Source: Nocardia iowensis
GTDB taxonomy: Bacteria > Actinomycetota > Actinomycetes > Mycobacteriales > Mycobacteriaceae
Direction: 5' to 3'
Assembly: GCF_019222765.1 (NCBI RefSeq)
Contig: NZ_CP078145.1
Coordinates: 8,680,001 to 8,744,000 of the forward strand
Length of the DNA stretch: 64,000 nt
The notes beneath the pieces were generated by a model. The model saw only the letters and a program-made list of their open reading frames with translations, made no database searches and had not been told where the DNA came from. Of the stretch, positions 1 to 8,502 are shown piece by piece (positions within the stretch are counted from its first letter, which is position 1; each line of letters starts with the position of its first letter). The position numbers and the translations under genes were made by a program.

Positions 1-1
1 C

Positions 2-2782
2 AAGACGATCGATGATCCCGAGTTCAAGAAAAAGGTCCTCGACAGCCTGAACAGTCTGCCGCGCGAACACCCGGAGATCACCAAGATCAACGGCGCCTAC
101 TGGCAGACCGAAACCGGGCCAGCGTCGCCGCTGACCTTCGGTTCGAAGGACAAGAAATACACCTTCGCCTCGATCGCCATCAAGGGCGACAACGACACCG
201 AGATGTTGAACAACTTCCGGAAAGTGAAGGACGTCTTCACGATTCCGGGGGTGGATGTGCAGGTCGCCGGGCTGCAGGCGGTCGCGGGCACGCTCAACGA
301 CACCATGGCCGACGACCAGCACCGGATGGAGATCCTGGCCATCCCCGCCGTCGCGGTGCTGCTGTTCTTCATCTTCGGCGGCCTGATCGCCGCCGGGCTG
401 CCGCTGATCGTGGGTGGCCTCACGGTGATCGGCGCCAACGGCATCGTCTTGTTCCTCACCGAATTCACCGAGGTGAATTCGTTCGTCGCGCCGGTCGTGT
501 CGATGATCGGTCTCGGTCTCGCGATCGATTACGGCCTGTTCATCGTGAGCCGATTCCGTGAGGAACTCGCCGAGGGGTACGGCACGCCCGCCGCGGTGCG
601 CCGGACGGTGATGACAGCGGGCCGCACCGTCGTGTTCTCCGCGACCATGATCATCGCCAGTCTCGGCGGCATGCTGCTGTTCCCGCAGGGCTTCCTGAAG
701 TCGATCGCCTACGGATCGATCGCCACGGTCTCGCTGGCGGCGCTGACGTCCATCACCATCCTGCCCGCCATGTTGGGTGTGCTCGGACCGCGAGTGGACA
801 AGTTCGGGCTCAAGCGATTCCGCAAGACCAAGACGGCCGAGGAAGTCGAGAACGGCTTCTGGGGCAAATCCACCCGCTGGGTGATGCAGCATCCGCTCAA
901 GATCGCGATCCCGATCTGCATCCTGCTGCTGCTGTTGATCATTCCGGTCAAGAATTTGGCGTTCGGCGGCATCAACGAGCGGTACCTGCCGCCGGACAAC
1001 TCGACCCGGCTCGCGCAGGCGAAATTCGACTCGATCTTCCCGCTGCGCAAATCCGATCCGATCCAGCTGGTGTTCGTCTCGTCGAACAGCGCCAATGTCG
1101 GCAAGGCGTGGGCCGAGGCCAAGCAGGCGCCCGGTCTCGCGGGCACTTTCGAGGTGCCGTCGCGCTCCAATACCGATCAAAATGTGTATCGCACCAGCGC
1201 GACCCTCGCCGACTCGGAGGACGCCGACCCGACCATCGAATATCTGCGTTCGATCGACGTTCCCGACGACGTGACCATGTACGTCGGTGGTCAGCCGGTC
1301 ATCCAGAAGGACAGCATCGACGCGTTGCTTGATCGGATGCCATGGATGATCGCGCTGGTGCTGTTCGTCACCACGCTGCTGATGTTCCTGACCTTCGGCT
1401 CACTGGTGTTGCCGATCAAGGCCGCGCTGATGAGTGCGCTCGGATTGGGTTCCACGCTCGGCATTTTGACCTGGATCTTCGTCGACGGGCACGGTGCCGG
1501 TCTGCTGAACTTCACCCCGCAGCCGATCATGTCGCCGGTGCTGGTGCTGATCATCGCGGTGATCTACGGCCTCTCGACCGACTACGAGGTGTTCCTGCTG
1601 TCGCGGATGGTGGAAGCGCGCACGCAGGGCGCCTCGACCACCGAGGCGGTCCGCATCGGCACCGCGCAGACCGGGCGCATCATCACCGCGGCCGCCCTTA
1701 TCCTGCTCGTGGTCACCGGCGCGTTCGCGTTCTCCGATCTGGTGATGATGCAGTACCTCGCGTACGGCATGATCGCCGCGCTGTTCATCGACGCCACCAT
1801 TCTGCGCATGCTGCTGGTGCCCGCGACGATGAAGCTGCTCGGCGACGACTGCTGGTGGGCGCCGGCCTGGATGAAGAAGATCCAGCAGAAGATCGGCCTC
1901 GGCGAGCCCATTCTCGACGACGAGCGCCCCGGCGGCGGTGAGGTCGTCGACCTGGTCAAGACCACCCCGATCACCGACCCGGTCACCATGCAGATCCCCG
2001 CCATCAACGATGGCAATCGCCCGCGCAAGCCGCGCCGCCCGCGCACGGTGGAGGAGATCGAAGCCGAGGCGCCCACTCGGCGTCTCGACAAGATTCCGCC
2101 CGCTGCCCCCAAGCCGCCGCCAGCGACACCGGCGCCCGCCCCGCTCGATCCGACTCGCCAGCGGCCGACACCGTCCCCGGGCTTCCTGTCGGACCCGAGC
2201 ATGCCGCGACCGGCTGCGCCGCCGTCGGCTACCGGGTCAGAGCCGAATGCGCAGCGGCCCGTGCCGTTCCCGGCGATACCGCACGATCCCACCGGTCCGC
2301 GGCCCGCTCCGCCTGCTTCGTCCGGCAGCGGCCGGCCCGAAACATCCTCGGGATCGTCGTTCTCGGCGTTCGAATCTCCTGCCGCTTTCGAGCCACCGGC
2401 GACGTCCTTCGAGCCGCCCGCGGTGTCCTTCGACCCCTCCCGACGTCCCGAGGCGAAGTTCGAGCCGACGCAGCCGACCCCTTCGGTAGATCCGATTCCG
2501 TCCGCGCCGACCTACTCCGAGTTCGTCCCGCCTCGGCCGACATCGCAGGACAGCACCGCCGCGCCGGACCGGCCTACCCACCACGCCGCTCCGGACCCGG
2601 CTCCCGCGGAGTCGGTCGACTCCGCCGACGCGGGCGACCCGAACCGCAACAGCATCGAAGACTGGATGGCCGGACTTCGTTCCTCCCGCCGCACCGGCAA
2701 GCCCGAAGAGGGCCGCCACCACGGCGGTGACGGCCGCACCGTCAGCGTCAACGAACTCCTCCGTCGCCGCGAACGGGAGTAG
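2..2782 (+). CDS. MmpL/RND-family lipid transporter, 5' end beyond window
   Basis: The frame is open from the first bases, so the N-terminus lies outside the window. The protein is an inner-membrane RND transporter of the MMPL family, which moves cell-envelope lipids using the proton gradient. Two membrane bundles flank a large periplasmic domain. Each bundle carries the proton-relay Asp-Tyr pair: LAIDYGLFIVSRF near base 527 and GLSTDYEVFLLSR near base 1575. These match the paired D/Y residues known in MmpL3. After the last membrane helix comes a cytoplasmic tail of about 300 residues, rich in Pro, Ala and Ser and ending in a basic VSNELLRRRERE-like stretch. Such a tail is typical of the MmpL3 branch, but the missing N-terminus prevents a firm subfamily call. 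The gene ends 35 bp inside the convergent DUF2339 gene. Confidence 0.93.
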   Translation, partial: KTIDDPEFKKKVLDSLNSLPREHPEITKINGAYWQTETGPASPLTFGSKDKKYTFASIAIKGDNDTEMLNNFRKVKDVFTIPGVDVQVAGLQAVAGTLNDTMADDQHRMEILAIPAVAVLLFFIFGGLIAAGLPLIVGGLTVIGANGIVLFLTEFTEVNSFVAPVVSMIGLGLAIDYGLFIVSRFREELAEGYGTPAAVRRTVMTAGRTVVFSATMIIASLGGMLLFPQGFLKSIAYGSIATVSLAALTSITILPAMLGVLGPRVDKFGLKRFRKTKTAEEVENGFWGKSTRWVMQHPLKIAIPICILLLLLIIPVKNLAFGGINERYLPPDNSTRLAQAKFDSIFPLRKSDPIQLVFVSSNSANVGKAWAEAKQAPGLAGTFEVPSRSNTDQNVYRTSATLADSEDADPTIEYLRSIDVPDDVTMYVGGQPVIQKDSIDALLDRMPWMIALVLFVTTLLMFLTFGSLVLPIKAALMSALGLGSTLGILTWIFVDGHGAGLLNFTPQPIMSPVLVLIIAVIYGLSTDYEVFLLSRMVEARTQGASTTEAVRIGTAQTGRIITAAALILLVVTGAFAFSDLVMMQYLAYGMIAALFIDATILRMLLVPATMKLLGDDCWWAPAWMKKIQQKIGLGEPILDDERPGGGEVVDLVKTTPITDPVTMQIPAINDGNRPRKPRRPRTVEEIEAEAPTRRLDKIPPAAPKPPPATPAPAPLDPTRQRPTPSPGFLSDPSMPRPAAPPSATGSEPNAQRPVPFPAIPHDPTGPRPAPPASSGSGRPETSSGSSFSAFESPAAFEPPATSFEPPAVSFDPSRRPEAKFEPTQPTPSVDPIPSAPTYSEFVPPRPTSQDSTAAPDRPTHHAAPDPAPAESVDSADAGDPNRNSIEDWMAGLRSSRRTGKPEEGRHHGGDGRTVSVNELLRRRERE

Positions 2783-5009
2783 CCCCCGCTTCGCGCGAGT
2801 TCGCGGCCGCCTCGGCGAAAGCGCGGGCGTACCTGGTGCCCACGATGAGGAGTAGGACGCCGACGGCGAGGAAGGCGGCGACGCGCACCAGGCCGTCCAG
2901 GGTGGCCAGGTCGAACAGGAACAGCTTGGCCAAAGCTGCCGCGGTGACCAGCAATCCGGAGCCGAGGGCGAGCTTGGCTACCGCGGTGGCCTTGCCGAGA
3001 TTGCGCAGCCCGTAGAACAGCGCGGCGGTGGCGGCTGTCATCCACAGGATGGTCGCGGCGCTGTGGCCGGTGAGGAAGCCATCGGCCGCACCGGTCGCGA
3101 CGCCGATCGAAACCGTTGCGGCCGTGACCGAATACAGGCCCGCGATGCTCGCGGCGATCCACTGCAACTCGGCGGTATTCCGGAGACCGGGCAGTTGGCG
3201 CGCGCACCAGACGGCAACGGCGACGACCGCGAGGGCGAGCACCGCGCCGAGCACCGTCGCGACGCCCAAGTTCGCCTCCGAACGCTGCTGGGAGGCAAGG
3301 ACTTCCGGGCCCGCGACAGTCAAGAAGGCGAAGACGCCGAGTACCGCGAAGGTCGCGCCGATGCCTGCGGTGACGCCCGAGCGCCGCTGCCCGGCCAGGC
3401 CGAGGAAGGCGAGGGCCACCAAGAACCACGCGGTCGGCAAGGTCCGCGGATCGGTCACCGAGACACAGACCTCGAGTAGTGCGATCGACCCGGCGACGGC
3501 GGCGACCACTGCGGTGTGGCCCGGAAGCTTGGTGACCGCGGCAACTTTCGGCACCAACGCGGTCCCCGCCACGGCGAGCAGGACAGTCGCGAAGATGCCC
3601 GCGATCAGCGCGGCGATCGGTCGATCGGTCGAATACATCCCCGGTGCGGCGAGCATCGGCACCGTCGCCAGCGCGAACATCAGCGAGGCAGTCACGTCGG
3701 TGGGCCTGCGCCGGACCACCGATACGGTCCCGGCCAACCCCACCACCGCAACCGCCGCGGCGGCGATGAGCAGCAGAGGCCGCTCGTCAGCCGAAAATCC
3801 ACCCAGAATCGCGCTCGCGACGAACAAGAACGAGGCGAGCACCGCGGGCAACGTCCGAACCACATGCAGGTACGGCCAGTCCCGCACCAATTGCACCGGT
3901 AGAAAGGCCAACTGCAAGACGATGAGGAAGGCCAGCAGCGCCAACTCCGTGGTCAACACCGGCGACAGCACTGCCGCGCCGACCACGACCAACACCGCGA
4001 ACGGCTGCGATTGCCACCGCATCGCCAGCGCGACACCGATGGCGGCGACCCCCAGCGCGACCGCGAAGCCGATCGCGGGCAACAGCCAATGGTAAATCGT
4101 GGTCACCGCAACAACATCGAGATAGGCGCCCGCAATACCGGTGGCCGCCAACGCGATCCCACCGACCCGGCCGCCGGTGCGCCCGACTACCCGCATCCCG
4201 GCCGCCACCAGTCCGGCCGAGAAGAGCGCGCCCGCGACAACTCTCGGCACCGGCCCGAAGAATCCAGCCTGCGCGGCCAGCACCAGCAGCATCACCACGC
4301 CGATCAATGTGACGGCCACACCCGCCACCGCGAGCAGCCGACTGATCACACCGTCTCGCTGCCACCACGACGTATGCGGCACCGGCGGGCCGCTTTTCGC
4401 CGGACGCGGCGGGCGTGTCCCCGGCGGAGGAATCGGCGGCGCCATCCCGCGCGCGGGCATTGGGGTACGGGCGCCCTGCGGCATTTGCGCGCCCGGGGGT
4501 GTAGTTGCGCCCTGCGGCATTTGCGCGCCTTGCGGCGCGGGTACACCCTGCGGCATCTGCGCACCCTGCGGCATCTGCGCACCCTGCGGCGTGGGTGCGC
4601 CTTGCGGCGTGAGGGCACTCGGTTGCATGGGTGCCTCTTGTGGCATAGGTGCGCCCTGCGGGGCCCAACCGAATACCGCGCCCGGCGGAGGCGCGAACCT
4701 CGGCACGTAAACAGGAGCCGAAGGCACCGCCGAGCCAGGCGGCACCATGCCGGGCTGGGCAGGCCCCCCGGGCCACATCTGCGCCGAAGCACCCGCCCTC
4801 GGCGACTCGGGAACCCGACCACCCTCGCTCGACTCACCCGCCGTGGATGCACCCCCCTCCACCGAAACCCCCTGCGCCCCAGCTGGATCCCCAGCAACCT
4901 GAGTCCGCAACAACTCCAAATCCCGCCCGAGCACACCCATCTGCGCCCCCAACGCAGAGAATTCCCCCGAAATGCGCGAAATCAGCGCCGGATCGATAGA
5001 TGTGGTCAT
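2748..5009 (-). CDS. DUF2339 multi-pass membrane protein with Pro/Gln-rich linker
   Basis: About 753 residues. The ATG at 5009 is chosen because the upstream in-frame stretch is Arg/Trp-rich and not protein-like. Residues 1-30 form a short amphipathic segment (ISRISGEFSALGAQMGVLG). Next is a low-complexity linker made of repeated P-Q-G-A-Q-M units. From about residue 220 to the C-terminus lie roughly 14 hydrophobic helices, as in the DUF2339 predicted membrane protein family. No enzymatic motif is visible and the function of the family is unknown. It converges on the MmpL gene, overlapping it by 35 bp. No promoter was identified. Confidence 0.8.
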   Translation of the reverse strand: MTTSIDPALISRISGEFSALGAQMGVLGRDLELLRTQVAGDPAGAQGVSVEGGASTAGESSEGGRVPESPRAGASAQMWPGGPAQPGMVPPGSAVPSAPVYVPRFAPPPGAVFGWAPQGAPMPQEAPMQPSALTPQGAPTPQGAQMPQGAQMPQGVPAPQGAQMPQGATTPPGAQMPQGARTPMPARGMAPPIPPPGTRPPRPAKSGPPVPHTSWWQRDGVISRLLAVAGVAVTLIGVVMLLVLAAQAGFFGPVPRVVAGALFSAGLVAAGMRVVGRTGGRVGGIALAATGIAGAYLDVVAVTTIYHWLLPAIGFAVALGVAAIGVALAMRWQSQPFAVLVVVGAAVLSPVLTTELALLAFLIVLQLAFLPVQLVRDWPYLHVVRTLPAVLASFLFVASAILGGFSADERPLLLIAAAAVAVVGLAGTVSVVRRRPTDVTASLMFALATVPMLAAPGMYSTDRPIAALIAGIFATVLLAVAGTALVPKVAAVTKLPGHTAVVAAVAGSIALLEVCVSVTDPRTLPTAWFLVALAFLGLAGQRRSGVTAGIGATFAVLGVFAFLTVAGPEVLASQQRSEANLGVATVLGAVLALAVVAVAVWCARQLPGLRNTAELQWIAASIAGLYSVTAATVSIGVATGAADGFLTGHSAATILWMTAATAALFYGLRNLGKATAVAKLALGSGLLVTAAALAKLFLFDLATLDGLVRVAAFLAVGVLLLIVGTRYARAFAEAAANSREAGATPVRGDGGVR
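4466..4655. repeat. Degenerate 18-bp tandem repeat inside the DUF2339 gene
   Basis: Imperfect copies of an 18-bp unit (GGCATCTGCGCACCCTGC and variants) are arranged head to tail and encode the hexapeptide P-Q-G-A-Q-M in the linker of the DUF2339 protein. The period is a multiple of three, so copy-number change would keep the frame. This is a coding low-complexity repeat, not a CRISPR. Confidence 0.8.
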
Positions 5010-5158
5010 GACCCCATGCTCACCCCCACCCCACCCACGAACATGAGTAGTTACCCCCGGTAGACACCAGATATCTACCCGACTTCGGCCGCACCGATCC
5101 ACGTGGCCCGGCGTCCGACCGACTCGACGGTCGGCCGACGAGCCGCTCCAGACGGACG

Positions 5159-5371
5159 TCGGCGCCGAATACATCCGCAGACGGCTACGCCGAATGGCTG
5201 TCCACTTCAGAGCAACGACATCGCACGCTGTCCATGCCCGACCTGGTGATTGCGGCCACCGCGGAACGCCACGAGTGCACAATGCTGCATTACGACGGCG
5301 ACTATGACATCGTCGCGGCAGTCACCGGTCAACCGAGTCAGTGGGTGGTGCGGGCCGGGCTCGCCGACTGA
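5159..5371 (+). pseudogene. VapC-type PIN toxin remnant (C-terminal third)
   Basis: An open frame ending in TGA at 5369-5371 reads MPDLVIAATAERH, then TMLHYDGDYDIVA and VTGQPSQWV. This is the C-terminal signature of VapC ribonucleases: the D of PDLVIAATA and the D-x-D-(Y/F)-D metal-site region. About 25 preceding residues also look VapC-like. The N-terminal two thirds, including the first catalytic Asp, is absent, and no VapB antitoxin is adjacent. It is therefore a decayed toxin-antitoxin locus in the gap between two genes. The rest of 5010-5405 shows no gene. Confidence 0.75.
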
Positions 5372-5405
5372 CCCCACCCAGGTGGAGGCGAGTCGGCGGC
5401 GGGGT

Positions 5406-5864
5406 TCAAGGGGTGCTGGTTTGCAGGGTGGTTACCTGGTGAACGGCGTTGATCACGGCGGTGCGTGGGGGCATGCGGAGGGCGCCGGGGGTGGGTTCGG
5501 CTGCCCAGTGCCAGCCGAGGGGGGAGTCGGTGGTGGGGAGCATGATGTTGCGGCCGCCGGGGATAACGACGACCTGGTGGGCGGCCAGGCTGCGGCGGAC
5601 CGGGACCTCGACGGGGCGGGCGGGGCTGGGTGGCGCGACCAGGAAGGTCCAGCTGCGTGCCCCGGGGTCGGCGATCACGGGTGCGGCGTTCGTGTGGTCA
5701 AGTGCGGCGAGGACTTCACGGCCGAGTTCGGGCGGCATGACGATGGCACCGAGGACGGAGCCGGTGGTGACCATCGGGCGGCCTGCCACGAGCTGGACCG
5801 GCAGCCCGTACAGATGGCGCAGCAGATGCGCGATTTCCAGGGGAGAATGACAGCGCTCGAACAT
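5406..5864 (-). CDS. Conserved hypothetical protein paired with XRE regulator
   Basis: 152 residues starting MFERCHSPLEIAHLLR, with an AAAGGGCG-like ribosome binding site just upstream. The protein has no signal peptide or membrane helix. It contains a Gly/Pro-rich core (VTTGSVLGAIVMPPELG) and an Arg-containing segment (VPVRRSLAAHQVVVIPGG). I do not recognise a catalytic motif. It is divergent from the helix-turn-helix gene at 6012, separated by about 150 bp, an arrangement that suggests control by that regulator. A much longer frame on the same strand, reaching 7148, runs antisense to the regulator and is not taken as coding. Confidence 0.65.
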   Translation of the reverse strand: MFERCHSPLEIAHLLRHLYGLPVQLVAGRPMVTTGSVLGAIVMPPELGREVLAALDHTNAAPVIADPGARSWTFLVAPPSPARPVEVPVRRSLAAHQVVVIPGGRNIMLPTTDSPLGWHWAAEPTPGALRMPPRTAVINAVHQVTTLQTSTP

Positions 5865-6011
5865 GGTTTCGCCCTTTGCTATCAAAGTTGCAGAAAGGCA
5901 ACGGTATTCCAACCAGCGGCCGACGAGTCGTACGTAATGTCCCACTTTGCTCGATCGCAATGACTTAGCGTCGTACCCTGAAACCCAGCTGTAACAAAAG
6001 GAATTGGGTAC

Positions 6012-7202
6012 ATGGACGATTCGTCGATCGGCGTTCGCATCCGAATGTTCCGCGGCAAGGCGCTCACCCAGCGTCAACTCGCGGATACGGCGGGTGTCAG
6101 CGTCGACCTGGTGCGCAAACTCGAGCAGGGCGGCCGCCAGACCGCCTCGATCGCCAGCCTGCAGAAGCTGGCACGCGCACTGGACGTGGACATCGCCGAC
6201 CTCATCGGCAAACGCGCGGGTGTGCCGTCCAGCGATCCCGATTCGGGCATCGTCGCTATCCGCCGGGCACTGACACCGGTGGACGATCTGCTCGGCGAGA
6301 CGAACGAGGAGGCGGCGATCAGCCTCGACGACGCCCGCCGCGCCGTCGATTACGCGTGGGGCGCCTACTGGGTCGGCCGCTACGAGCTGCTCACCTCGAT
6401 CCTGCCGTCCGGGCTCACCCAGTTGCGGGCCACCGTCCATGCCGCACGGAACGGTTCGGTCGCGCTCGCGAATGAGCTGCTGGCCCGGATGTATTGGGTC
6501 ACCGGCTGCACCCTGGTGCACCTGGGTCAGACCGATCCGGCGTTCCTGGCGATCCGGCACGCACTCACGGCGGCGGAGGAGGGCAACGACCCGCTGTTGC
6601 TCGGCACCATTCGCGGCTCGGTCGCCTGGCAGTTGCTGGTCCAGGGGCGTTACGACGAATCGCGCGGTGTGGCGCTGCGTGCGGCGGCGAGTTTGGAGCC
6701 CGCCGGGGAGGTCACGCAGGCCCATCTGTCGGCGTATGGATCGCTGGTATTGCAGGGCGCGACCGCCGCGGGCCGGGCGCAGCAGGTGCAGGAGGCATTG
6801 TCGCTGGTCGAGGCGGCGAACGAGGTCGCGTTGCGGATCGGCGGCGATCGCCGGGACTACGAAACCTATTTCGGCCCTGCCCAAGTCGTCATGCAGACGG
6901 TCGACGTCAACGTGTCCGCCGAGCGGTACCCGGAGGCGTTGGCGGCCGCGAAGGCCATGCCCGCGAACGGCGGTCTCCCGCAAGCCTCGCGAGCCCGCCA
7001 CCTCACCGACACCGCCGTCGCCTTGACCCGCACTGGTCAGCACCAGCGCGCACTCGACACCTTGCTCACCGCCGAACGGGTCGGCGGACCTGACTGGCTC
7101 AAATACCAGTCCTTGCCGCGGCACATCGTGTCCGAACTGCTCGACCACGACCGGCGAGTTCCGTTGCGCGCCTTCGCCCGGCGTATCGGTGTCAATACGT
7201 GA
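6012..7202 (+). CDS. XRE-family regulator with TPR-like C-terminal domain
   Basis: 396 residues. Residues about 6-65 form a Cro/C1 helix-turn-helix (LTQRQLADTAGVSVDLVRKL, then IASLQKLARALDVDIADLI). The remaining 330 residues are all alpha and tetratricopeptide-like, the architecture of actinobacterial transcriptional regulators that sense a ligand or peptide through the C-terminal domain. An AAAGGAAT ribosome binding site lies about 8 bases before the ATG. The target is probably the divergent gene at 5406-5864 and its own promoter, but no clear operator was found in the shared region. It ends 14 bp from the convergent MerR gene. Confidence 0.85.
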   Translation: MDDSSIGVRIRMFRGKALTQRQLADTAGVSVDLVRKLEQGGRQTASIASLQKLARALDVDIADLIGKRAGVPSSDPDSGIVAIRRALTPVDDLLGETNEEAAISLDDARRAVDYAWGAYWVGRYELLTSILPSGLTQLRATVHAARNGSVALANELLARMYWVTGCTLVHLGQTDPAFLAIRHALTAAEEGNDPLLLGTIRGSVAWQLLVQGRYDESRGVALRAAASLEPAGEVTQAHLSAYGSLVLQGATAAGRAQQVQEALSLVEAANEVALRIGGDRRDYETYFGPAQVVMQTVDVNVSAERYPEALAAAKAMPANGGLPQASRARHLTDTAVALTRTGQHQRALDTLLTAERVGGPDWLKYQSLPRHIVSELLDHDRRVPLRAFARRIGVNT

Positions 7203-7215
7203 CGAGCCGCAAGGT

Positions 7216-7590
7216 CTAACTTTTCTCCGCGAATCGTGCTGCGGCCCGGTCGATCACGTCGTCCAGGACCTCGCGCGAGCGGATGAGGTCGTTGATGGTT
7301 CGGTCGATCCGCTCGCGTTCGATCGCCAGCTGGGCGACCAGTTCCGGCGTGGCGGCTTCGTTCGGCCCGCCATCCACATCGCGCATGCACGGCAGCAGCT
7401 GCGCGATGGTCTTGCTGTTCAGTCCGGCCGCGAACAATTCCTGAATATGGATGACCCGATCCACCGCCCGCTCGGGATAGTCCCGATGCCCGCCCGGCGT
7501 GCGATCGGACCCCAGCAGCCGCTGCTCCTCGTAGTAGCGCAACGACCGTTCGCTGACCCCGGTGCGCTGGGCGAGTTCCCCGATCCGCAT
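7216..7590 (-). CDS. MerR-family transcriptional regulator
   Basis: 124 residues from the ATG at 7590. This start has GGTGAGGTGGCGG just upstream and is preferred to one seven codons earlier. The N-terminal winged helix-turn-helix is clear: MRIGELAQRTGVSERSLRYY, then GHRDYPERAVDRV. A long dimerisation helix follows (RERIDRTINDLIRSREVLDDVI). No conserved metal-binding cysteine pair is present (one Cys, in PCMRD), so a redox, drug or other small-molecule signal is more likely than a metal. A perfect 16-bp palindrome lies in its promoter region. Confidence 0.88.
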   Translation of the reverse strand: MRIGELAQRTGVSERSLRYYEEQRLLGSDRTPGGHRDYPERAVDRVIHIQELFAAGLNSKTIAQLLPCMRDVDGGPNEAATPELVAQLAIERERIDRTINDLIRSREVLDDVIDRAAARFAEKS

Positions 7591-7616
7591 CCGCCACCTC
7601 ACCTTCGCCACACGAC

Positions 7617-7648
7617 TTGAATCTCACATCGATGTGAGGTTCTACCGT
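7617..7648 (+). promoter_or_regulatory. MerR-type promoter with 16-bp palindromic operator
   Basis: CTCACATCGATGTGAG (7623-7638) is a perfect palindrome. It sits between a -35-like TTGAAT (7617-7622) and a -10-like TACCGT (7643-7648). The 20-bp spacer is the over-long spacing typical of MerR-activated promoters. The promoter points rightward, away from the merR gene, into the short frame at 7655. Confidence 0.7.
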
Positions 7649-7654
7649 ACCCGT

Positions 7655-7705
7655 ATGACTCTCACGCACCGCACGGTGCCAGCAGCTGACCGAATTGCCA
7701 AGTGA
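7655..7705 (+). pseudogene. Vestigial 16-codon frame downstream of MerR promoter
   Basis: An ATG at 7655 opens a 16-codon frame (MTLTHRTVPAADRIAK) that ends in TGA. It lies where the target gene of a MerR regulator normally starts, directly after the MerR-type promoter. It has no continuation, and the next gene is on the other strand. The simplest reading is the N-terminal stump of a lost MerR-controlled gene. A genuine leader peptide is the alternative. Confidence 0.4.
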
Positions 7706-7721
7706 TTTCAAATGATTCGCG

Positions 7722-8417
7722 TCAGTGCCCCATGAGGCGGCGCCAGTGGGCGATGAAGGGGTGCTTGGCCGTGATCGAACCGAAGCGGAGGCGACCGCGG
7801 ACCACCAGGTGCAGGGGGCCGATCGGCGGACCGGTACGGACCTTGTTGTTCACGCTGGAGCCGATCAGGTCGACGTCATTGAGGTCGACGGTCGCCTCCG
7901 CGGGCACGATCAGCGTGAGCGAACTGAAGTAGTCGTCCAAGTTCACCTCGACCACCTGGGTCGACATGATGGCCTCGGTGAAGTCCAGGGTGACACCGGA
8001 GAGCAAGTTGTTCAGCCGCAGCGACGGCGCGACATGCCAGGGCCCGCGCCTGCTCACCCCGGACAGGCGCGCGCGGATCACCGCCCCCGGATGCCCACCG
8101 GCCGGTGGCGGCACCGGCCGGTGCTTCACGAACGACGGCGCGGTGTTGACGAAGGTCGACGGCGGCGCGGCGGGCTGACCGGCCAGCCGGACTCCCGGCA
8201 GATCGATCAGCACGGCATTCAGCTCGCCGCGGGTCTTCGCGGCCAGCGCCGTGTCCATCCGCTCGGTGAACTCACCGAGCGAGAGCATGCCGAGCCCGAC
8301 GGCCCGCTGCAGCAGCTGACCGACGTGCTCACGCTCGACGTCGGACACGCGTAGATCCCGGTCACCGATCGCGTCGCCGGAGCCGACGCTGTTGGATACC
8401 GATTCGGGTCCGCCCAT
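7722..8417 (-). CDS. DUF1707 protein with LiaF-like C-terminal domain
   Basis: 231 residues. Residues about 20-75 match the DUF1707 (SHOCT-like) module: LRVSDVEREHVGQLLQRAVG, then GMLSLGEFTERMDTALAAKT. The C-terminal half is a beta-rich repeat region (VEVNLDDYFSSLTLIVPAEA, then VDLNDVDLIGSSV) of the kind in cell-wall-active antibiotic response proteins (LiaF/DUF2154). A proline-rich linker joins the two. It is probably soluble and of unknown role, possibly in an envelope stress response. It is preceded by the two-component regulator gene, on the same strand. Confidence 0.8.
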   Translation of the reverse strand: MGGPESVSNSVGSGDAIGDRDLRVSDVEREHVGQLLQRAVGLGMLSLGEFTERMDTALAAKTRGELNAVLIDLPGVRLAGQPAAPPSTFVNTAPSFVKHRPVPPPAGGHPGAVIRARLSGVSRRGPWHVAPSLRLNNLLSGVTLDFTEAIMSTQVVEVNLDDYFSSLTLIVPAEATVDLNDVDLIGSSVNNKVRTGPPIGPLHLVVRGRLRFGSITAKHPFIAHWRRLMGH

Positions 8418-8502
8418 AGTTCGAGATTACCGATCCGACGGCCGTCGTGTATCAGGGCAATCCCGGATTCCGGCGTACTACCAACGGGTGCGGGGGCCCG
8501 GC

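Noticed and set aside
4466..4655. Regular repeats suggesting a CRISPR array
   Set aside because: The period is 18 bp with no spacers, and it encodes a repeated hexapeptide in frame.
5865..7148. Long minus-strand extension of the gene at 5406-5864
   Set aside because: The extension runs antisense to the XRE regulator. The ribosome binding site and protein-like sequence start only at 5864.
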